NCBI GenBank assembly: GCA_007570785.1
Contig: ML664161.1
Location: 5,654,723 to 5,718,722, forward strand
Origin: Antilocapra americana
Lineage: Eukaryota > Chordata > Mammalia > Artiodactyla > Antilocapridae
DNA: 64,000 nt
Direction of reading: 5' to 3'
In this document: positions 21,813 to 35,176 of the stretch, piece after piece
Layout: each line of letters opens with the position of its first letter
Numbering within the stretch: position 1 is the stretch's first letter
Notes under the pieces: generated by a model
Seen by the model: only the letters and a program-made list of their open reading frames with translations
What the model was told of the DNA's origin: nothing
The model's database searches: none
Position numbers and translations under genes: made by a program

Positions 21813-23780
21813 TGGAGGTTAGCTTGGGCTTCTCAAAGCATCACAGCCTTAAGACAGCAATCTAAGAAACTGCATCCAAAAGAGGAAAAGCAAAAACTAC
21901 AATGTCTCCAAAAGCCTACATTTGGAAGCCACACATTGTTACTTCTGCCACTTTCTGTTGGTTAAAGTAAGTCATAAGGACAGCCAGATTCAAGGGGAGG
22001 AGAAAGAGAATCTACCTCCTGATGAGAGGGATAGCAAAATCTCATTGCAAGAGACCTGCAAGCTAGTAGATATTTGGAACCCATCTATCATAGCATACTA
22101 TTTAAAGTTATACTGAAAGACACTTTAAAAATCTGCTAGACTGTATTCCTCATTCTTGTCAGAGTGGGAACAGATTAGAGACTGATAAAAAGTGATTAGT
22201 CAAACTGAATCTGCTTCAAAGAGTGTGTAGAACTACTACTTTGCTATCTCCTTTTCTGCTTGTAATTCTTAACATAATCTCTGTTAACCCTGCCTGTATT
22301 GCCTTCTCTACTCCATCCACTACGGAACAGTTACTTGAAAACTTGAGAGTAGCTGTGAACTGGATGGCAGCAATGATATTTTTACGTTACTGTTTCAAAT
22401 GTTTTTGATCAAGGTTAGCGAAAGTCTAGTGTTTGGATTGACTATGATGTTATGAGATGTGAACATTGATCTGAATTAGCTGCTAGTGCTTAGAAATTTC
22501 TATAAACCAGCAAGCAAATAAACCAGAAACTTAAATGTAAATATAAAGTGTAACATTAGGGTAGTATTTAGCACTTAGCTAATCATCTGATCATTTGGGG
22601 AAATGCATGACTGCCCCTAAGGATAACCCTCAAGCAAGAGTGATAGAGCAAGGTTGCTGCCTGATGGTTTTTCTGGATATAACTAGATCATTTGTACTTT
22701 AGGACTGTCATTCTGGCACTATTGACAGCCTTTCAAAAGGTATAAATTTTGCTAATGCAGTAGTTGGCTATCCCTAACCTACTTGTTTCCTTTATAAAAA
22801 AGTTTAAAGGTAATAATTTACATATTCAAAAGGTAGTAACTTGCTATTTCCAAAGTGAAGTGGCATTTTCTCTTGTCTAATTCAATTTTAACGAAATAAT
22901 TATTAAGCAGATAGTGATATATCTGTTTCAATTGTCAGGTGATATAAATAGACTATTTAGAAAAAAAGAGAGAGAAATAACTTCATTCTTTAAAATATTA
23001 ATTTTAATAGCTATGTTACAATTATCTTCCATTCGAAGGTTTCAAAACCAAGGAGAATATATTATGAAAGTCCCAAGAGAATTTTAGATGACAATTCTAA
23101 CTTTATTGACAATCTGATACATGAGATAATAAATTGATTTGGATAGGCAAAAATACTCCCCAACTTCTAGACCAGTTCAATTTTAATGTTATATGCTATT
23201 ATCTGATTTTACACACACAGATATAAACACAAATTATATAATAACCCTAATAGGATATTTAGGAAAATAAATGGAACCAAAGCATAGGCCTCATTAAAAA
23301 TGCTTATTGTACGCCACAAGAAATGACTGTGGCATTTAAAAAAGGGGGTTATATTTGAAGAAACGCATATATATTTTTATAAATACTCTGAAAATGGTGC
23401 TTACAGAATTTTAAAACTTAGTTATTCTGCATAATGAACTGTAAAAATACTTGTAGGCTATACAAGGTAATACATTTTAAAGGTAGAAGAGATCAAAAAG
23501 CATTTGTAAAGATACTGACTTTATATAAATTCCAATTATTAGAAGTTATAAGTACAAATACTTGGGCAAAATAATTCCTTTTTAAAAAAATTGCTTTCAC
23601 TGTGCGAGAAAACTCTCTGGATTATGGTAGACTATACATTTTCTTTCTTCTTGCTAGACAATATCAGGGTTGGTGACAGTTATGGTTGAATAGACACTCA
23701 TACCCTTGATGAGAACATACCGTCTCTATGAAGGTTTAGTCTCATATATCAGGCCTGTTACCAAATAATCTCAGAAGTGA
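21813..23780. other. Intron, no feature recognised
   Basis: Long AT-rich intron. No exon or confident repeat is seen. Confidence 0.4.
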
Positions 23781-23789
23781 TCCCAGCTT

Positions 23790-24175
23790 TTTCTTTATGG
23801 CAGTATTATTTCTACTATCTAATGTACAACATAAAAGTAACCTAAACAGCCACCCAGAATAAGAATGAGTAAACAAATCCTATAACATATCAGTGGACTA
23901 TTCTGAGGCCATTAAGATCCATATTTTGGATGAATATGTAACTTCGGGAGAATTGACATTAATTGTACATTAAAAGTTGTGTATAGAGAATGCTCCCAAT
24001 TTGTAAAAACCTGTACACATGCATGAGTGTGGGAAATTGTAGTAGAAAGGACAGCAGTTGTTAACAATGGCCATCTCTAAGGACTATTCGTGAAGATTTT
24101 TCTCCTTTTTATGTTTCTGTTTTTTCCCATATGTACTTTTTAACTATTTTTCTCCTTTACAAGGGAGAAAATATA
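23790..24175 (+). repeat. Ancient L1-type 3' fragment
   Basis: 'atggcagtattatttctac', 'acctaaacagccacccag', 'atatcagtggactattctgaggccattaaga' and 'tttttctcctttttatgtttctg' follow the pattern of old L1 3' sequence in the plus sense. Confidence 0.55.
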
Positions 24176-24584
24176 TCATCTTCAGACCAATACTCTCTAA
24201 ACAGATAAGATAGTTGTCTATTCTTAAAATGTCGTCTGGAGGTCTTAACTGTTCCCGTATAGTGAAGATGTGTGTTCTTCAGTCCAGTTGATCTTGTTGC
24301 TCTTTAAGATTGTTTTCTTCTGTTTCAGATGAGCTGGATATTGAGTATAATTTGACAATACCACTAAAATGCTTTAAAAAAATTCTTAAGTGTTTCCTCT
24401 GGACACTTCACTTCCCTTTTTTCAGAAATCCCATTTTCTTTCCCTCAGTCATTGTTGCTACTTCTCTAAATTCTGCCATGGTTTCTTATGAGTGTTTACA
24501 AAATAGATTCCTTCGCTATAAAGGAGAGAAAATTAGAAAAGAACAAGGGAGAAGATACTGAAAGGGAGATGTGTATGTGTGTGT

Positions 24585-24678
24585 GTGTGCTTGGTCTTGG
24601 TCGTGTCCAACTCTTTGTCACTCAACCTGCATCTCTTTCATCTCCTGCACTGGCATCACTGCACCACCTGGAAAGCCC
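24585..24678 (-). mobile_element. Rearranged Bov SINE fragment, minus strand
   Basis: It has 'cgtgtccaactctttgtcac' at one end and 'accacctggaaagcccc' at the other. The middle is shortened to under 100 bases. A (TG)n run precedes it. Confidence 0.75.
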
Positions 24679-24705
24679 CAGGTAGGGAGATACCAATTCC
24701 AAATA

Positions 24706-24758
24706 CAACTTTTAAACGTTATATGATCAAACAAGTTTTAAACATTATATGATCAAAT
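24706..24758. repeat. Two-copy tandem repeat
   Basis: 'ttttaaacgttatatgatca' is followed directly by a copy with one A/G change; each unit is about 24-26 bases. Confidence 0.85.
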
Positions 24759-25107
24759 ATCATGAAATGATGATTCATCATGAGGTGATGATGGTCAAAA
24801 TCATTAAGTGCCACGAAAACCCTAATAAACACAGGTGTGAATCTTCTGTAAACAAATCGATAAATGTTTAACTACTGATTCTCTGAAATATAAAAACCCT
24901 GTTTTGATTCATTTGACAATTTCCTGTGCAATATTCCCACCAAGGCGATTTCAAGCAACCAATGTGGTTGGTTTCAACTGTCTCAGAAAATTCCGCAAAA
25001 TTTAACAGGCTGCATATTAACCATTGCCTTTCCAAGCTGGTATTAACAGCTCCAGTGTACCAGTGGCTGGCAAATAATTGTAGTCCGAAAACTCTTGGAA
25101 ATCTGAA

Positions 25108-25396
25108 AGTGAAAGTGAAAGTCGCTCAGTCATGTCCGACTTTTTGCGACCCCATGGACTATACAGTCTTACTGGAATGGGTAGGTAGCCTTTCCCTTCT
25201 CCAGGGGATCTTTCTAACCCATTGATTGAACCCAGGTCTCCTGCATTGCAGGCAGATTCTTTACCAGCTGAGCCACAAGGGAAGCCCAAGAACACTGGAA
25301 TGGGTAGCCTATCCCTTCTCCAGTGCCAGGAATCGAACCAGGGCCTCCTGCACTGCAGGCAGACTCTTTACCAACTGAGCTATCAGGGAAACCCTA
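25108..25396 (-). mobile_element. Dimeric-head Bov-tA SINE with target duplication
   Basis: On the minus strand it has two successive tRNA-Glu-like heads (each with 'ctgcctgcaatgcagga' type text) before a single tail ending AAAGTGAAAGTCGCTCAGTC. The flanks share GAAATCTGAA at 25098-25107 and 25397-25406. The same two-head form recurs at 59690-59977. Confidence 0.9.
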
Positions 25397-26389
25397 GAAA
25401 TCTGAATGATTTCTTAATATTTACTTTCTCTTCTGGTATTAAGAATTTGTAACTTTTCAGGTGTTGATATTTCCCATTTTTAAGCAGGTGACTAAGTTGA
25501 CATTTGGGTTGAATTAAATTAACCAACAAATAGCTTCAACCAACAAAAAATTTGCTATCAAGCTAGTCTATTTTATTTTTGGAACAAAAATTAATTATTT
25601 AGCTTAATTGATTTGAGATTCAAAAAATAAACCAAAAATCATTGCATTGCTTTATGTGTAGATTCCTACCCCTTATCCTTTTTCTCTCAGTTCATGTAAC
25701 TGGAGTATTAACTCAGATCATGAGAAAACAAGTGGTCCCTCCAACAACCACTAAGCTGTTTTCCAACTTCCTGTAACATACCTACCCTAAACTATGGCTA
25801 GCATCTCCTTTTTGACATATTGTTATATAAAAAAAGACAATTATCTAAGGTAGAAAAAAGAACACTTGTAAAGTAGGATAAACAAAAAACTATTGGAACA
25901 ATTTTGAGTGTTAAGCATCACCAGGCACAAAGAGGTGAGGTGCAATAATACACTTCCAACCTCTCTGAAGCAATCCTCAATTTGATTTTTAAAGTTGCTA
26001 TGAAATAAATTGTATTTAAATAATACATCTCCCATCCTTCCCAGCAGTGAGATGCATATCCTTTACCAATCTGCTTCTCGGCAGGCAGTCCAGCCTGATG
26101 AAGTATCAGCAAAATGTCAGCTCCCACAGAGAGGTGCGACAAGAGGCGACACTAAAGCAGTGACAGGCCTTTCAAAAAGCTATTGTGCAAATTCAGTTTT
26201 AAAATACGGATGTGGCTGAGGGCTGATGGGTATGTCATTACCAATGCGTTCATTTCCCCATCATCTGTGGGAACGGAAGAGAGTCACAGCACAGTGATAG
26301 AAGAGCCTCTTTGCGTTGAAGAGTGGTGGGTCCCGGGGCTGCGCTCTCCCCTGCTTCAACTTCCATAATGTCTCAGTTAGATCTTTTTA

Positions 26390-26600
26390 AAAACACTCAA
26401 CCTCTTGTAACTTTATAGCCTTCAACAAATTACTGATGCCTTACAAAATTCCATAATGAGTTTTAAGCCCATCATAATTTGGCTATTCTCACCTGTATCC
26501 CACATACCTTTGTCATTCCCCCAAGCACATGTGCTTTTAAAACATGGTGCTATTATTCATTGTTCTTGCTCTAAATAAATTTTGTCTTCCTTCATTTTTG
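26390..26600. repeat. L2-like fragment
   Basis: 'actgatgccttacaaaattcc', 'tttggctattctcacctg' and 'cccaagcacatgtgctttt' resemble L2 sequence. The match is diverged and tentative. Confidence 0.4.
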
Positions 26601-27423
26601 TTGCCTGTTAAAATACTTCAGGGATTTTTGTTTTTCAGTATATGTAAACAAACAAACGAAATCACTAAATCCTTTCATTGCCCTATGTAGCATTACCCAT
26701 CATAGTGTATTATAATTGTCTGTTTATACATGATTAAAATGATCATTCATTTTTTGTATTCCCCAGCTCTTGGTTTACAACGGATGCCCATTAAAAATTT
26801 TCAAGATTCAATTAAAGAACATTCTTGAAACTTAGTAGAGCAGTTTGGAATTAAAATTTCATAGAAATAATTCATCACTTCAAAAAAAGACATGAGAAAC
26901 AGAGTTTATGGAACTGAAAAAAATAATCACTAGCCTAAATAAACCAGATTGAATTGCTAGAACTTTTAAGATAACAGGAGTGGTGCAAGGAGAAGGAAAG
27001 CTTTTGCCCAGCACCATAGCTTTGTTGGTGCTCCATTTCTGAAAGAACTTTTCAGAAGATTTTTTCAAAGGTTTTAATGACTAACAACACCAATGAAGTT
27101 TTTTGTGGTTCTTTGCTTCTTCTCAAGACTCTAGATTTATGCTTTTCTGTACTCACCTCCAATGTATGCAATCATTTCTTCTGAATATAACAGAGTCCCA
27201 TTAGAATAGAATAGTCTGTGGCTTTTAGTTTTTATAAACAAAAGGGATTTAACTAGATAATACACAATATGTAATATCTATGTAATAATATATAATCCAA
27301 TATGTAGTAAGTAACACTATATAGTAACTATAGGTATATGCTATACAATGATAATAAAATGCTCAAAGCTAATGCTGGTCGAGTGCCATTTGTGTGTTCA
27401 CTGTATCCGTCTTTTTCATCAAT

Positions 27424-27630
27424 GTGTGTGTGTGTATGCTCAGACATGTCTGATTCTTTGTGACCCGTGTGAGCCAGGCTCCTCTGGCTAAGAAATTTTC
27501 CAGGCAAGAATACTGGAGCCAGTTGTTATTTCCTACTCCAGAGAATCTTCCCAACCCAGGGATCGAAGCTGCATTTCCTGTGTCTTCTACATTAGCATTG
27601 AGATTCTTTACCACTGATCTATCTGTGGTA
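27424..27630 (-). mobile_element. Bov-tA type SINE, minus strand
   Basis: It has the shared body CAGGCAAGAATACTGGAGCC and the TCTTCCCAACCCAGGGATCG head on the minus strand, next to a (TG)n run. The head is diverged. Confidence 0.88.
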
Positions 27631-27635
27631 AAGAC

Positions 27636-27722
27636 ATCCCCATTTTATGAACCAGGAAGCTAACTCTAGGAAGAATTAAGTAACTTGTCAGGAGTTATGT
27701 AATTAGTAACTGAGGACTAGAT
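27636..27722 (+). repeat. MIR core fragment
   Basis: 'ccccattttatgaaccaggaagc' then 'taagtaacttgtcaggagttatgtaattagtaac' follows the MIR core. Confidence 0.55.
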
Positions 27723-28001
27723 AAACAATAAAGTTCATGCAAATTCAAGATATAAGTTGAGATTATAGTCATCAATATTAAATAGTGTAGCTGCCTGCTT
27801 GTAAAAATTTAAAGAAAATAGAGAAAAATTATGAAAAACCTAAGAAGTCAGGAAGTTTCATTAAGGTTGTCCTTTTTTTTTGGCCTCCTATTTGTAGGTT
27901 GACAGACTTAGCCAAGAGTATTGTTGAAATGTCAAGTGCCATAGAAGCCTATGCTCAGTTTACTAATGGAGGGAGGATGTTTTTTGTTTGTCTGTATGCA
28001 G

Positions 28002-28130
28002 CTTGTCCAACTTATTTCCACAACCTAAGCTGCCTGCTGTACCACATCCGTCATGATAGTTCTCAGCAGGACCTTGATACCAGCCGGTGCCTCCGCCTGT
28101 CCAACTGGACTGAGCCTGCTGACAGAAGCT
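28002..28130 (+). pseudogene. EGFEM1: Cysteine-poor EGF-type exon
   Basis: The acceptor is TTTGTCTGTATGCAG and the donor GTAAAT. Length is exactly 129 bases, phase 1-1, with no stop, the standard size of a MEGF-type module. The product starts ACPTYFHNLSC, then LLYHIRHDSS, QQDLDTSRC and LRLSNWTEPADRS. The skeleton CP..F..N.SC, D.DT.RC, and WT.P matches the family, but only three cysteines remain: others read as Tyr, Ile and Arg. A short module that keeps its splice sites, length and frame while losing its cysteines is unusual. A different reading is that it is a chance open stretch, but splice position and phase argue against that. Confidence 0.6.
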
Positions 28131-29045
28131 GTAAATCAGAAGCAGATAAGTCCTGTTCATCATCTAACATAAATAAGGACCCAATGAATTTTCTTTGCAT
28201 TTTGTACTTGCTGAGTGGTCTCAGTGATTTTTGTTTTTATAAATCTGCCCACTCTAAACAGCATTTAAAATTCTTTTTGTATGTTGGTAAATATAGCTGG
28301 CTAGTTGCCTACCATAATCCATGATAACTCTTGCTGCTTGCTTCCAGAGCCCTAAATTAAATATCTGGCAGAGCACAAAATAAATTCTTATTTCTATACA
28401 GTGAGTCATCAAAAAGTTCTACTTTCCAGTACACACACCTTTCATATATATAGATACACAGACCCTTTGTGTGTTATTAGATTTGTTTGTGGTACACTGT
28501 GTTTAGGAATTTTTAATCTACTATGACTGAATATTTAGTTTTTCTTGTGGAACATGTATTCATTCTAGTACTATAATTTTTTAGTGTTTAAATATAAGGG
28601 CTAGTATGACATGAAGAACACTTTATGTTCTAATTTGGTTTGAAATATGAATGTGTCCAGATGCCTTTATTTCCTTCATAAGCAAAAATCTTGAAAGTCC
28701 TGACCTTATATCTTCTCTACTCGCAATAGATATGTAGTTATTTTGCCTTAGTTTTCTCATCCATAAAGTGAAACTAACAAAAGATCCAACTCGCTAGATT
28801 CTTATGGGGATTAAATAGGTTAATACATACCATACCTTTGGAAGGCCATTTAGCACACAGCTACACTCAGTAAATTATAAGCTAAAACCCTCTCTCCTTG
28901 AAGGAAATTTCTACCAATGTTTAAAAATTAACCTGTAGCACTTGTTATACACCCTCAAAGTAACCAGATAAGTACAAATCACAAAACTAGATTCACACTT
29001 CCTTAAGAAGACTTGAATAAGTTGTCTAGCACACAGACACAAGAT
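28131..29045. other. Intron with a MIR-like segment
   Basis: At about 28740-28870 'cttagttttctcatccataaagtg' and 'gggattaaataggttaatac' fit the 3' half of MIR. The rest is unrecognised. Confidence 0.45.
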
Positions 29046-29128
29046 CCCATGGACAGAGCCATCTGGCGGGTTACGGCCCATAGGCTCACAAAGAGTCGGA
29101 CACAACTGAACTGACTTAGCATGAACAT
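29046..29128 (+). mobile_element. Bov-A SINE 3' fragment
   Basis: It keeps only ATCCCATGGACAGAGCC through CACAAAGAGTCGGACACAACTGAACTGAC. Confidence 0.87.
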
Positions 29129-29216
29129 ACAGTGACTTGAAGACGTTCTCTTCTGCAATCTGAGAAAACAATAAAAAATGTCCACTTTGTATCCTGCTGT
29201 CTTGTCAATATTTTTT

Positions 29217-29358
29217 TAATCCTCATGATAACGTTGTGAGGTAGGGACCATTTACTAACCCCTTTTCTAGGTAAGGAAAGTGAGGCACAGAGAAACAAAG
29301 TCATTTGCCTAAGGCCACAGGATTAGTTAGTGAGGGTGTTAAGACTGGAACTCAAGTA
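29217..29358 (+). repeat. MIR
   Basis: 'cctcatgataacgttgtgaggtaggga', 'ggtaaggaaagtgaggcacagag', 'tcatttgcctaaggccacag' and 'actggaactcaagt' follow MIR from its core to the 3' side. Confidence 0.8.
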
Positions 29359-32300
29359 TCAAGTTTTAGTGAATAGATATGGAAAATGAAATTTTGAAGT
29401 TTGAAAATTATTCAGTGTATATAGTTTGAGATATGCTGAATGAGACATATGTGAACAATTACTTGTTGGAAAGTCAGATCCTAAGAACTCAAAGGAGAAC
29501 TCAGAGCTAGTAGGTAGAAGTGAGAACCATCATCATAGATGCTTTGGGTGAGATAACTAAGGAGAAGACACTAAAGGGGAAAGCCAAGAAGACTATGAGA
29601 GAAACTTGCTAAATTCCCTACATTCAGGGGGATCTAGAGAAAGAGAAATTGACAAGTGAGATAAAGAGTTACTTAAAGCAGATGTTGCAGACTGGCAGCC
29701 TTAGAGCTGAATTTGACTTGCAGATGTATTTTGAATGGCAGGAAAATTCCATTTCAAAATATGTGATTCAATATTTTAAAAAGTCAGATGTAGGAACTCT
29801 GGACACATCTTCCTGTATGGGAACAGTTACATTTGATCAGTTCACACGTCTTTATTGGAGGGCAGGCCCTCTCCTATTGGTCCTGGGCGCACAGTTCTGT
29901 GGGAATTAACCCACAGGGATTCTACCCACTTTCTTCTGGGGGCAGGGCCTGTGTTTGTGACTCCTGCTTTAAAAATATGGAAAAAGGTGGAAAAGAAATA
30001 GAATGACTCAGATATAATTCCAGAGAAAGATGACTTTCGAGAAGAAAAGGTTAATCACTGACTCATATACGTTTAAAAAGGAAAAGAAAAAAATAAATAG
30101 AAGGCAACCTCAGGATTTGTGATGTAGGACTTGCTAATTTTTGAAAAAGAAAACAACATGAAATATCAATTTAATTTAGGATTAAAATTGAATGGTAAAC
30201 AAGTAAATTAAAATAGCATCCCAGGAAGCTTCACAATGAAGGAAACAAAATGTTTAGCCCATTTTGTTCTCTGTCAGCAAAATGTTTAAAATTGTCTTGC
30301 CTCTTCAAGGATATATTATCCCTTCTGATCATCAGCATACATCATTTTCTGTTGATGGATCTTCTTCATTCTTGGTCCCTCTCACTCCTGAAGGTCAGGT
30401 CCAGTGTAGTCATGATGGAAAAGATTCAGAATCCCTGAGAATTATTAATGTTCAAATGAAATCAAATACCTGGAAATTTACTCTCATGTGAAGCATGCAA
30501 AGAATATATTTAAATGATTGTGTTGCTATATATTTGGAAAAATATGTAACTTTTAAAACTCATTGAATTTTTCTATTGTCAAGTTTTAACTTCTCCCTCT
30601 TCCTTCTTTACACACACACACAATATTTATATCATATATACTGAGACACAATTTTTTCACATCTTAACATCTCTGAAATCAGGGAGTATCTTATAAACTG
30701 ATAGCACAACAATATACAATTACATCGTAACTTTTTAACATAGTCAGTTGTCTAGGTACACGTTGAAGGCAAGTGTCTGTTACTATATTATGAATAGTTT
30801 CCATCTCCTGGGCCCAAAAGGAGATCGAATATAGAGGGAAACATCAAATGAAATCTGTGTATTAATTTTCAAGCAGTTTGAAGTGACTCAATTGTAAATG
30901 CCTGATGGATCATAATAGCTCTTTCCAAGGTGGAATAAAAAACTGCCTTTTGGCTTCAGAAACAATAATGATGCACAGGCTGGGAGATAGCTGGATTTTT
31001 TTTTTCTGTATTAAAAATGATAGGCCCAAGAAACTAGGAAAAAGAAATTGTCCTATTTTAAGATACTGTCCATCTCACTGTGTTCTTGTGCCATCATTAA
31101 GCAATGGTCTGAGTGTAGAGAAGAAAGGGAAGGAAGCTTGCAGACCATGGAATGTGTCTCACTTCAGCACAGCAGCTCCTTAGCTCAGACTTCCTGGACA
31201 AGCCTACCATTGTGAGAGGCTCCACATAACTCATGTTTTGCAAGCTTAGTCTGACACTTTGTAAATCTTGAGGAGGAAGTTCTGTAGTATCACTGAAATT
31301 GCCTATGTATCCCCACAAGGATTAAGTGTATTGGCTATTACTAGCAAATTATATTTCCTTATATTATAGAATCGTCAAATATCTTCATTGTATATTTCAA
31401 TTCTGTGTTGCTAAATTTACATTTAAACTTAAGAGAATGAAAAAGGATAGTGCTAGCCATATCCATATATTGTATACATAGAAGTGTGCATTTTTGCAGA
31501 GAATATCTATAATTTAAACTATGTGATCCAGCAGTCTGATGTATTTTAATAATCATATCATCATAAAAGTTGTTTAGCACTTTATGCTTTACAAAGGATT
31601 TTCATCTCTATTATCTTGTTCAAAATTGGAAAATTATCTAGGGAGAAACAATGATGTCTACCTTAATTCTACAGTTCTGTTGAAATGGTAAAGATGCCAA
31701 TTCTAGTTATATTTAGCCTCTTAAATTATTATAGCTATCAATCTTGAAATATGTGTTGTTTATGGTATCTAATATGAAATCTTAAGATTCAACTGTCTTG
31801 AATCTTATATTCTCTTTGCTCTCCTATTTCAGCTTTTTGAAAATGAAAAATAAGACTATTCTGGTTGAAAATATATGAAAAGACTAGAGGACAAATAGTT
31901 TTAAGAGTGCAAATGTTTGCAAAGGCCAGCCTGTGTAAAGTAGCACATTCCACATACTTAGTATTCAAATACATTATCCACCTGACAAGATAGTAAAATA
32001 TCCTACTCATCTATTCAAGACTAATTTTTTTTAATTTTAATAATTTTATTAGTCTCTAGCAAGGCCTTTTAAAACTTTGCAAAGAATATTAATAACTCAT
32101 TAAAGATTAATTGTGTGTCAGCTTTGAGGTCAAAGAGTTGGAATGGTTTTTAGTTATCTGAATTAAAATGCATCTGCTCTGAAAAGGACACATAGTATAA
32201 GACTCTCTGCCTTCTTCACCAATCTAAAGTTCTTATTTGTTAAAACATGTACACACAGATGTTAAACAAGGGTCTTTGACAACAATTAAATGAGAAAATG

Positions 32301-34380
32301 ATGGCCATATGCATACTAGTCTAGAAGTTTGGTACAGAGAGATGTCTTCAAAGACTGGTTACCTCTGGAACCTTGTGTGACTTACAACGTTAACTGGAGG
32401 ACCAGTCACTGATATGCTAGTTATGATGAAGGCTTCCTCATGATCTAAAATCTGCATCTTGTTTTCATGGAGTGGAACCAATAGAATTTAATGGAGCAAG
32501 AGCTTGAGAATAAGATGGTCAATGAAAAATAGATATCTAGATAGAGAATAGAGGAATTCTGAGACATGAATAGAAAAGGGAGATGGAGAAGAGAAGAAAG
32601 TTCTTAGAGGAATCTGTATTGTTACAACTTTGATGTCTTCATAGAGCCAAAAAAAAGTGAGACAGCAAAAAAAAAATCATTAAAATTGTTCTAATCAAAA
32701 ATATTTATTTAAATCATTCATGTATTTAGAATATGACTTCTGATGAATCAGTTTGTTTTTCATTTCCCCTATTTTTCAGTTTGGAATAACAATAATACAT
32801 TTGATGTAGGATGCTGAGTGGACCAAAATTATTATAAAAAATCAGCTACATAGCCTTCACATTTAGATCTTCAATAATTAGTAACTCTTATTGTGATAGT
32901 TAGTTTTTGAAGTATCCAGATATTGCTTTCCAAGAACTTTAAATTTTTTTTTAAAAAGATAATGTGATGAACTGTGCTATGTTATTTAGCATGATGGTAT
33001 AAATTTCTATAGTCATTTTCACTACCAATTTGGAAAACATGGTGGTTTCTCCGACCTTCAAACAGTGCATTTCTCTCATTGTATATGCCTGTAAGGCCAT
33101 TCCTAAAGCTTCCTGGTTTCCTTTCTTCATAAAAAATAATAAAAAAAATACTTAGGGAAAATTATATTCCTTCTTGGACTTCTATAGCTTAAATGAAAGA
33201 CTCTGCCAGTCAGCACCACCAGTTTTCCTTTGTTCTTGGCATACAGAACATGAACTGGTTTCCAAGGCAAAGCATTCAATAATCTGTATGCAAAGTAGTA
33301 TTTTTACATAGCTCTGAATGTCATATCCAAATGTAAAGCTGCCTGTTGCCTCAAGTGTGAAATTCAGTCTCATTTAAATTTTGTGTGTCTTTGCAGCTAG
33401 TGATGCTGGTATTTGCAGACTAGGCCATGAAACACATGTGATGGTGGTTAAAAGTAGTAATAACTGTGACCTCTCCCCTGTTGCTTCTGTCTTCATGAAG
33501 AGGGTTTTATGTGGCAGCTATCCTTGGGCCAAAGCAGGAAATCTGCAAGAGTCAAGGGAATTGAAATGTTTATTTATTTATTTTTTTTGCCTTGATGATA
33601 TTTTACAATCTTCTTCCAAGTTGTAGATTTTTCAATATGTTGTGATCACCAGTGTTTTTAGAGAGCCCATGTTTAAAATTTTATGGTTTATTTTATCATT
33701 TGAATTCAAATATGTAATAGATTGGATACGAGGTTAGTTTCAGATGTCTTTGCCTGGGAACAGTCTGCTCAGTAATTAGAGTTTGGTTTTTAGGAAGAAA
33801 GAATATTAGGATATTTGTCTCTGTTCACTTACAGAGAAGCACCCTGGGACCAACGTCCCACTTGGTACCTGTTCGTGATGATTTAAAGATACTAGTCATT
33901 TTCTGAATGCATTTCATCCTGAGCTTTTGAGGTTGATTTCAGTTCAAAGTGTCAATTGAGGATGAAAAGGTTACCAGAGAGTTTGCCTATTCATGATGCA
34001 ACTCCCTTTTCATCTGGATCCCCAGCTACCCCATGCCAGGATCACTTTTAATCTTCTCACTGCTTTTCTCTACTGGCTGCAGCTCCTTTGAACTACCATT
34101 GCTAATGCAAAGGGTCAATGATGAGAGAATAGTGTCTCTACGGTTAGAGCCAGACCTCCCATTTAGGTAAAGCACTTTACCAGAAATCAGGATTTTTAAA
34201 GTCATTAATTGTAGTAATTGTACGAGTTACTTTGAACTGTACCTCACATGAGATAGCAAAAATGATAATAATGGCTATAATCTAGGATTAAAAAGGGGAT
34301 GCAAAAACTAGCTTTTCTTTAGAGAGGGATTTTCTTCAAGATAATGCTGGGCAAGTTTATGTACTTACTGCTGTATGACA
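29359..34380. other. Long intron, mostly unrecognised
   Basis: AT-rich sequence with no exon I can support. Near 29690-29760 the text 'gactggcagccttagagctg' followed by 'gacttgcagatgtattttg' hints at an old DNA transposon. Confidence 0.35.
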
Positions 34381-34760
34381 CATTGCCTTATAATTTAATG
34401 ACAGAAAACAGTAACTATCCATTATTTCTTTAGAGTCCAAGGATAGACTGGGCAGTCACGCTGTCAGACAATGCCAGACTCGGCTGGACTCTCTTATGTC
34501 TCAGTGGGTAGCTGGCAGGGCAGCCGCTTCTGGCTGATGCAAGCTGGCCTCTTAGCTCTAATCTCACCACTGGCACACCATCACTTCTGCTGTAGTCCAC
34601 TGGCCAGAGCAGATCACAAGGCCAGCCAAGGTCCAAGGGATGGGGAAGAGAACTTCACCTCTAGAAGGGAGAAACTGAAAGTCACATTGCCAAGGGCAGG
34701 GGTTCAGGGATGGGAGGAGAATTGGGGATGATTTTTACGATCAGTTGGCCACCATTCCTT
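34381..34760. repeat. Ancient interspersed repeat, same family as 37373-37870
   Basis: It shares 'catcacttctgctgta(g/t)' , 'tggccagagcagatcacaagg' and 'gggaggagaattgggg' type blocks with a widespread eutherian repeat. Name not certain. Confidence 0.5.
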
Positions 34761-35039
34761 TCTCAGATTATGAGGGGCAGTACTGAGAACCCCTCATATA
34801 CTGCATCTCACCCACTCTTGTATACATGATGATCTCCATCAGTCAAAAGTGAGATGTGAGGTGTTGAATCCTCTCTAGCCTTCAGTAAAGTTACTATTTG
34901 AGAAAAATAAGTAGGTAGCTCCATATTGCTGTTTTTTACTGGTTAATACATTCCTGCTATGTTTGGTTTAATACAGACATAACTTCTCTAATGGGATTTT
35001 GATTTTGTTCTGAAAGTGTTTCATCTTCTTTCTTTCATG

Positions 35040-35143
35040 TATGTATATATATGTGTGTGTTTATCTATATATGTGTGTGCATTAATGACCTTATATATAT
35101 GTATATTTGCACATATATATGTTTTTATATATATATCTGTAAG

Positions 35144-35176
<33 letters not shown>
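35040..35176. repeat. (TATG)/(TA) and (CA)n microsatellite cluster
   Basis: A mixed TA/TG tract ending in 14 CA units at about 35148-35175. Confidence 0.93.

Noticed and set aside
24310..24561. Possible exon after TTCTGTTTCAG at 24328
   Set aside because: The acceptor is good, but the open stretch has no EGF spacing and no clear donor that ends in phase 1.
33397..33520. Possible exon after GTCTTTGCAG
   Set aside because: Only two cysteines, no GxxC or CxC marks, and no suitable donor.
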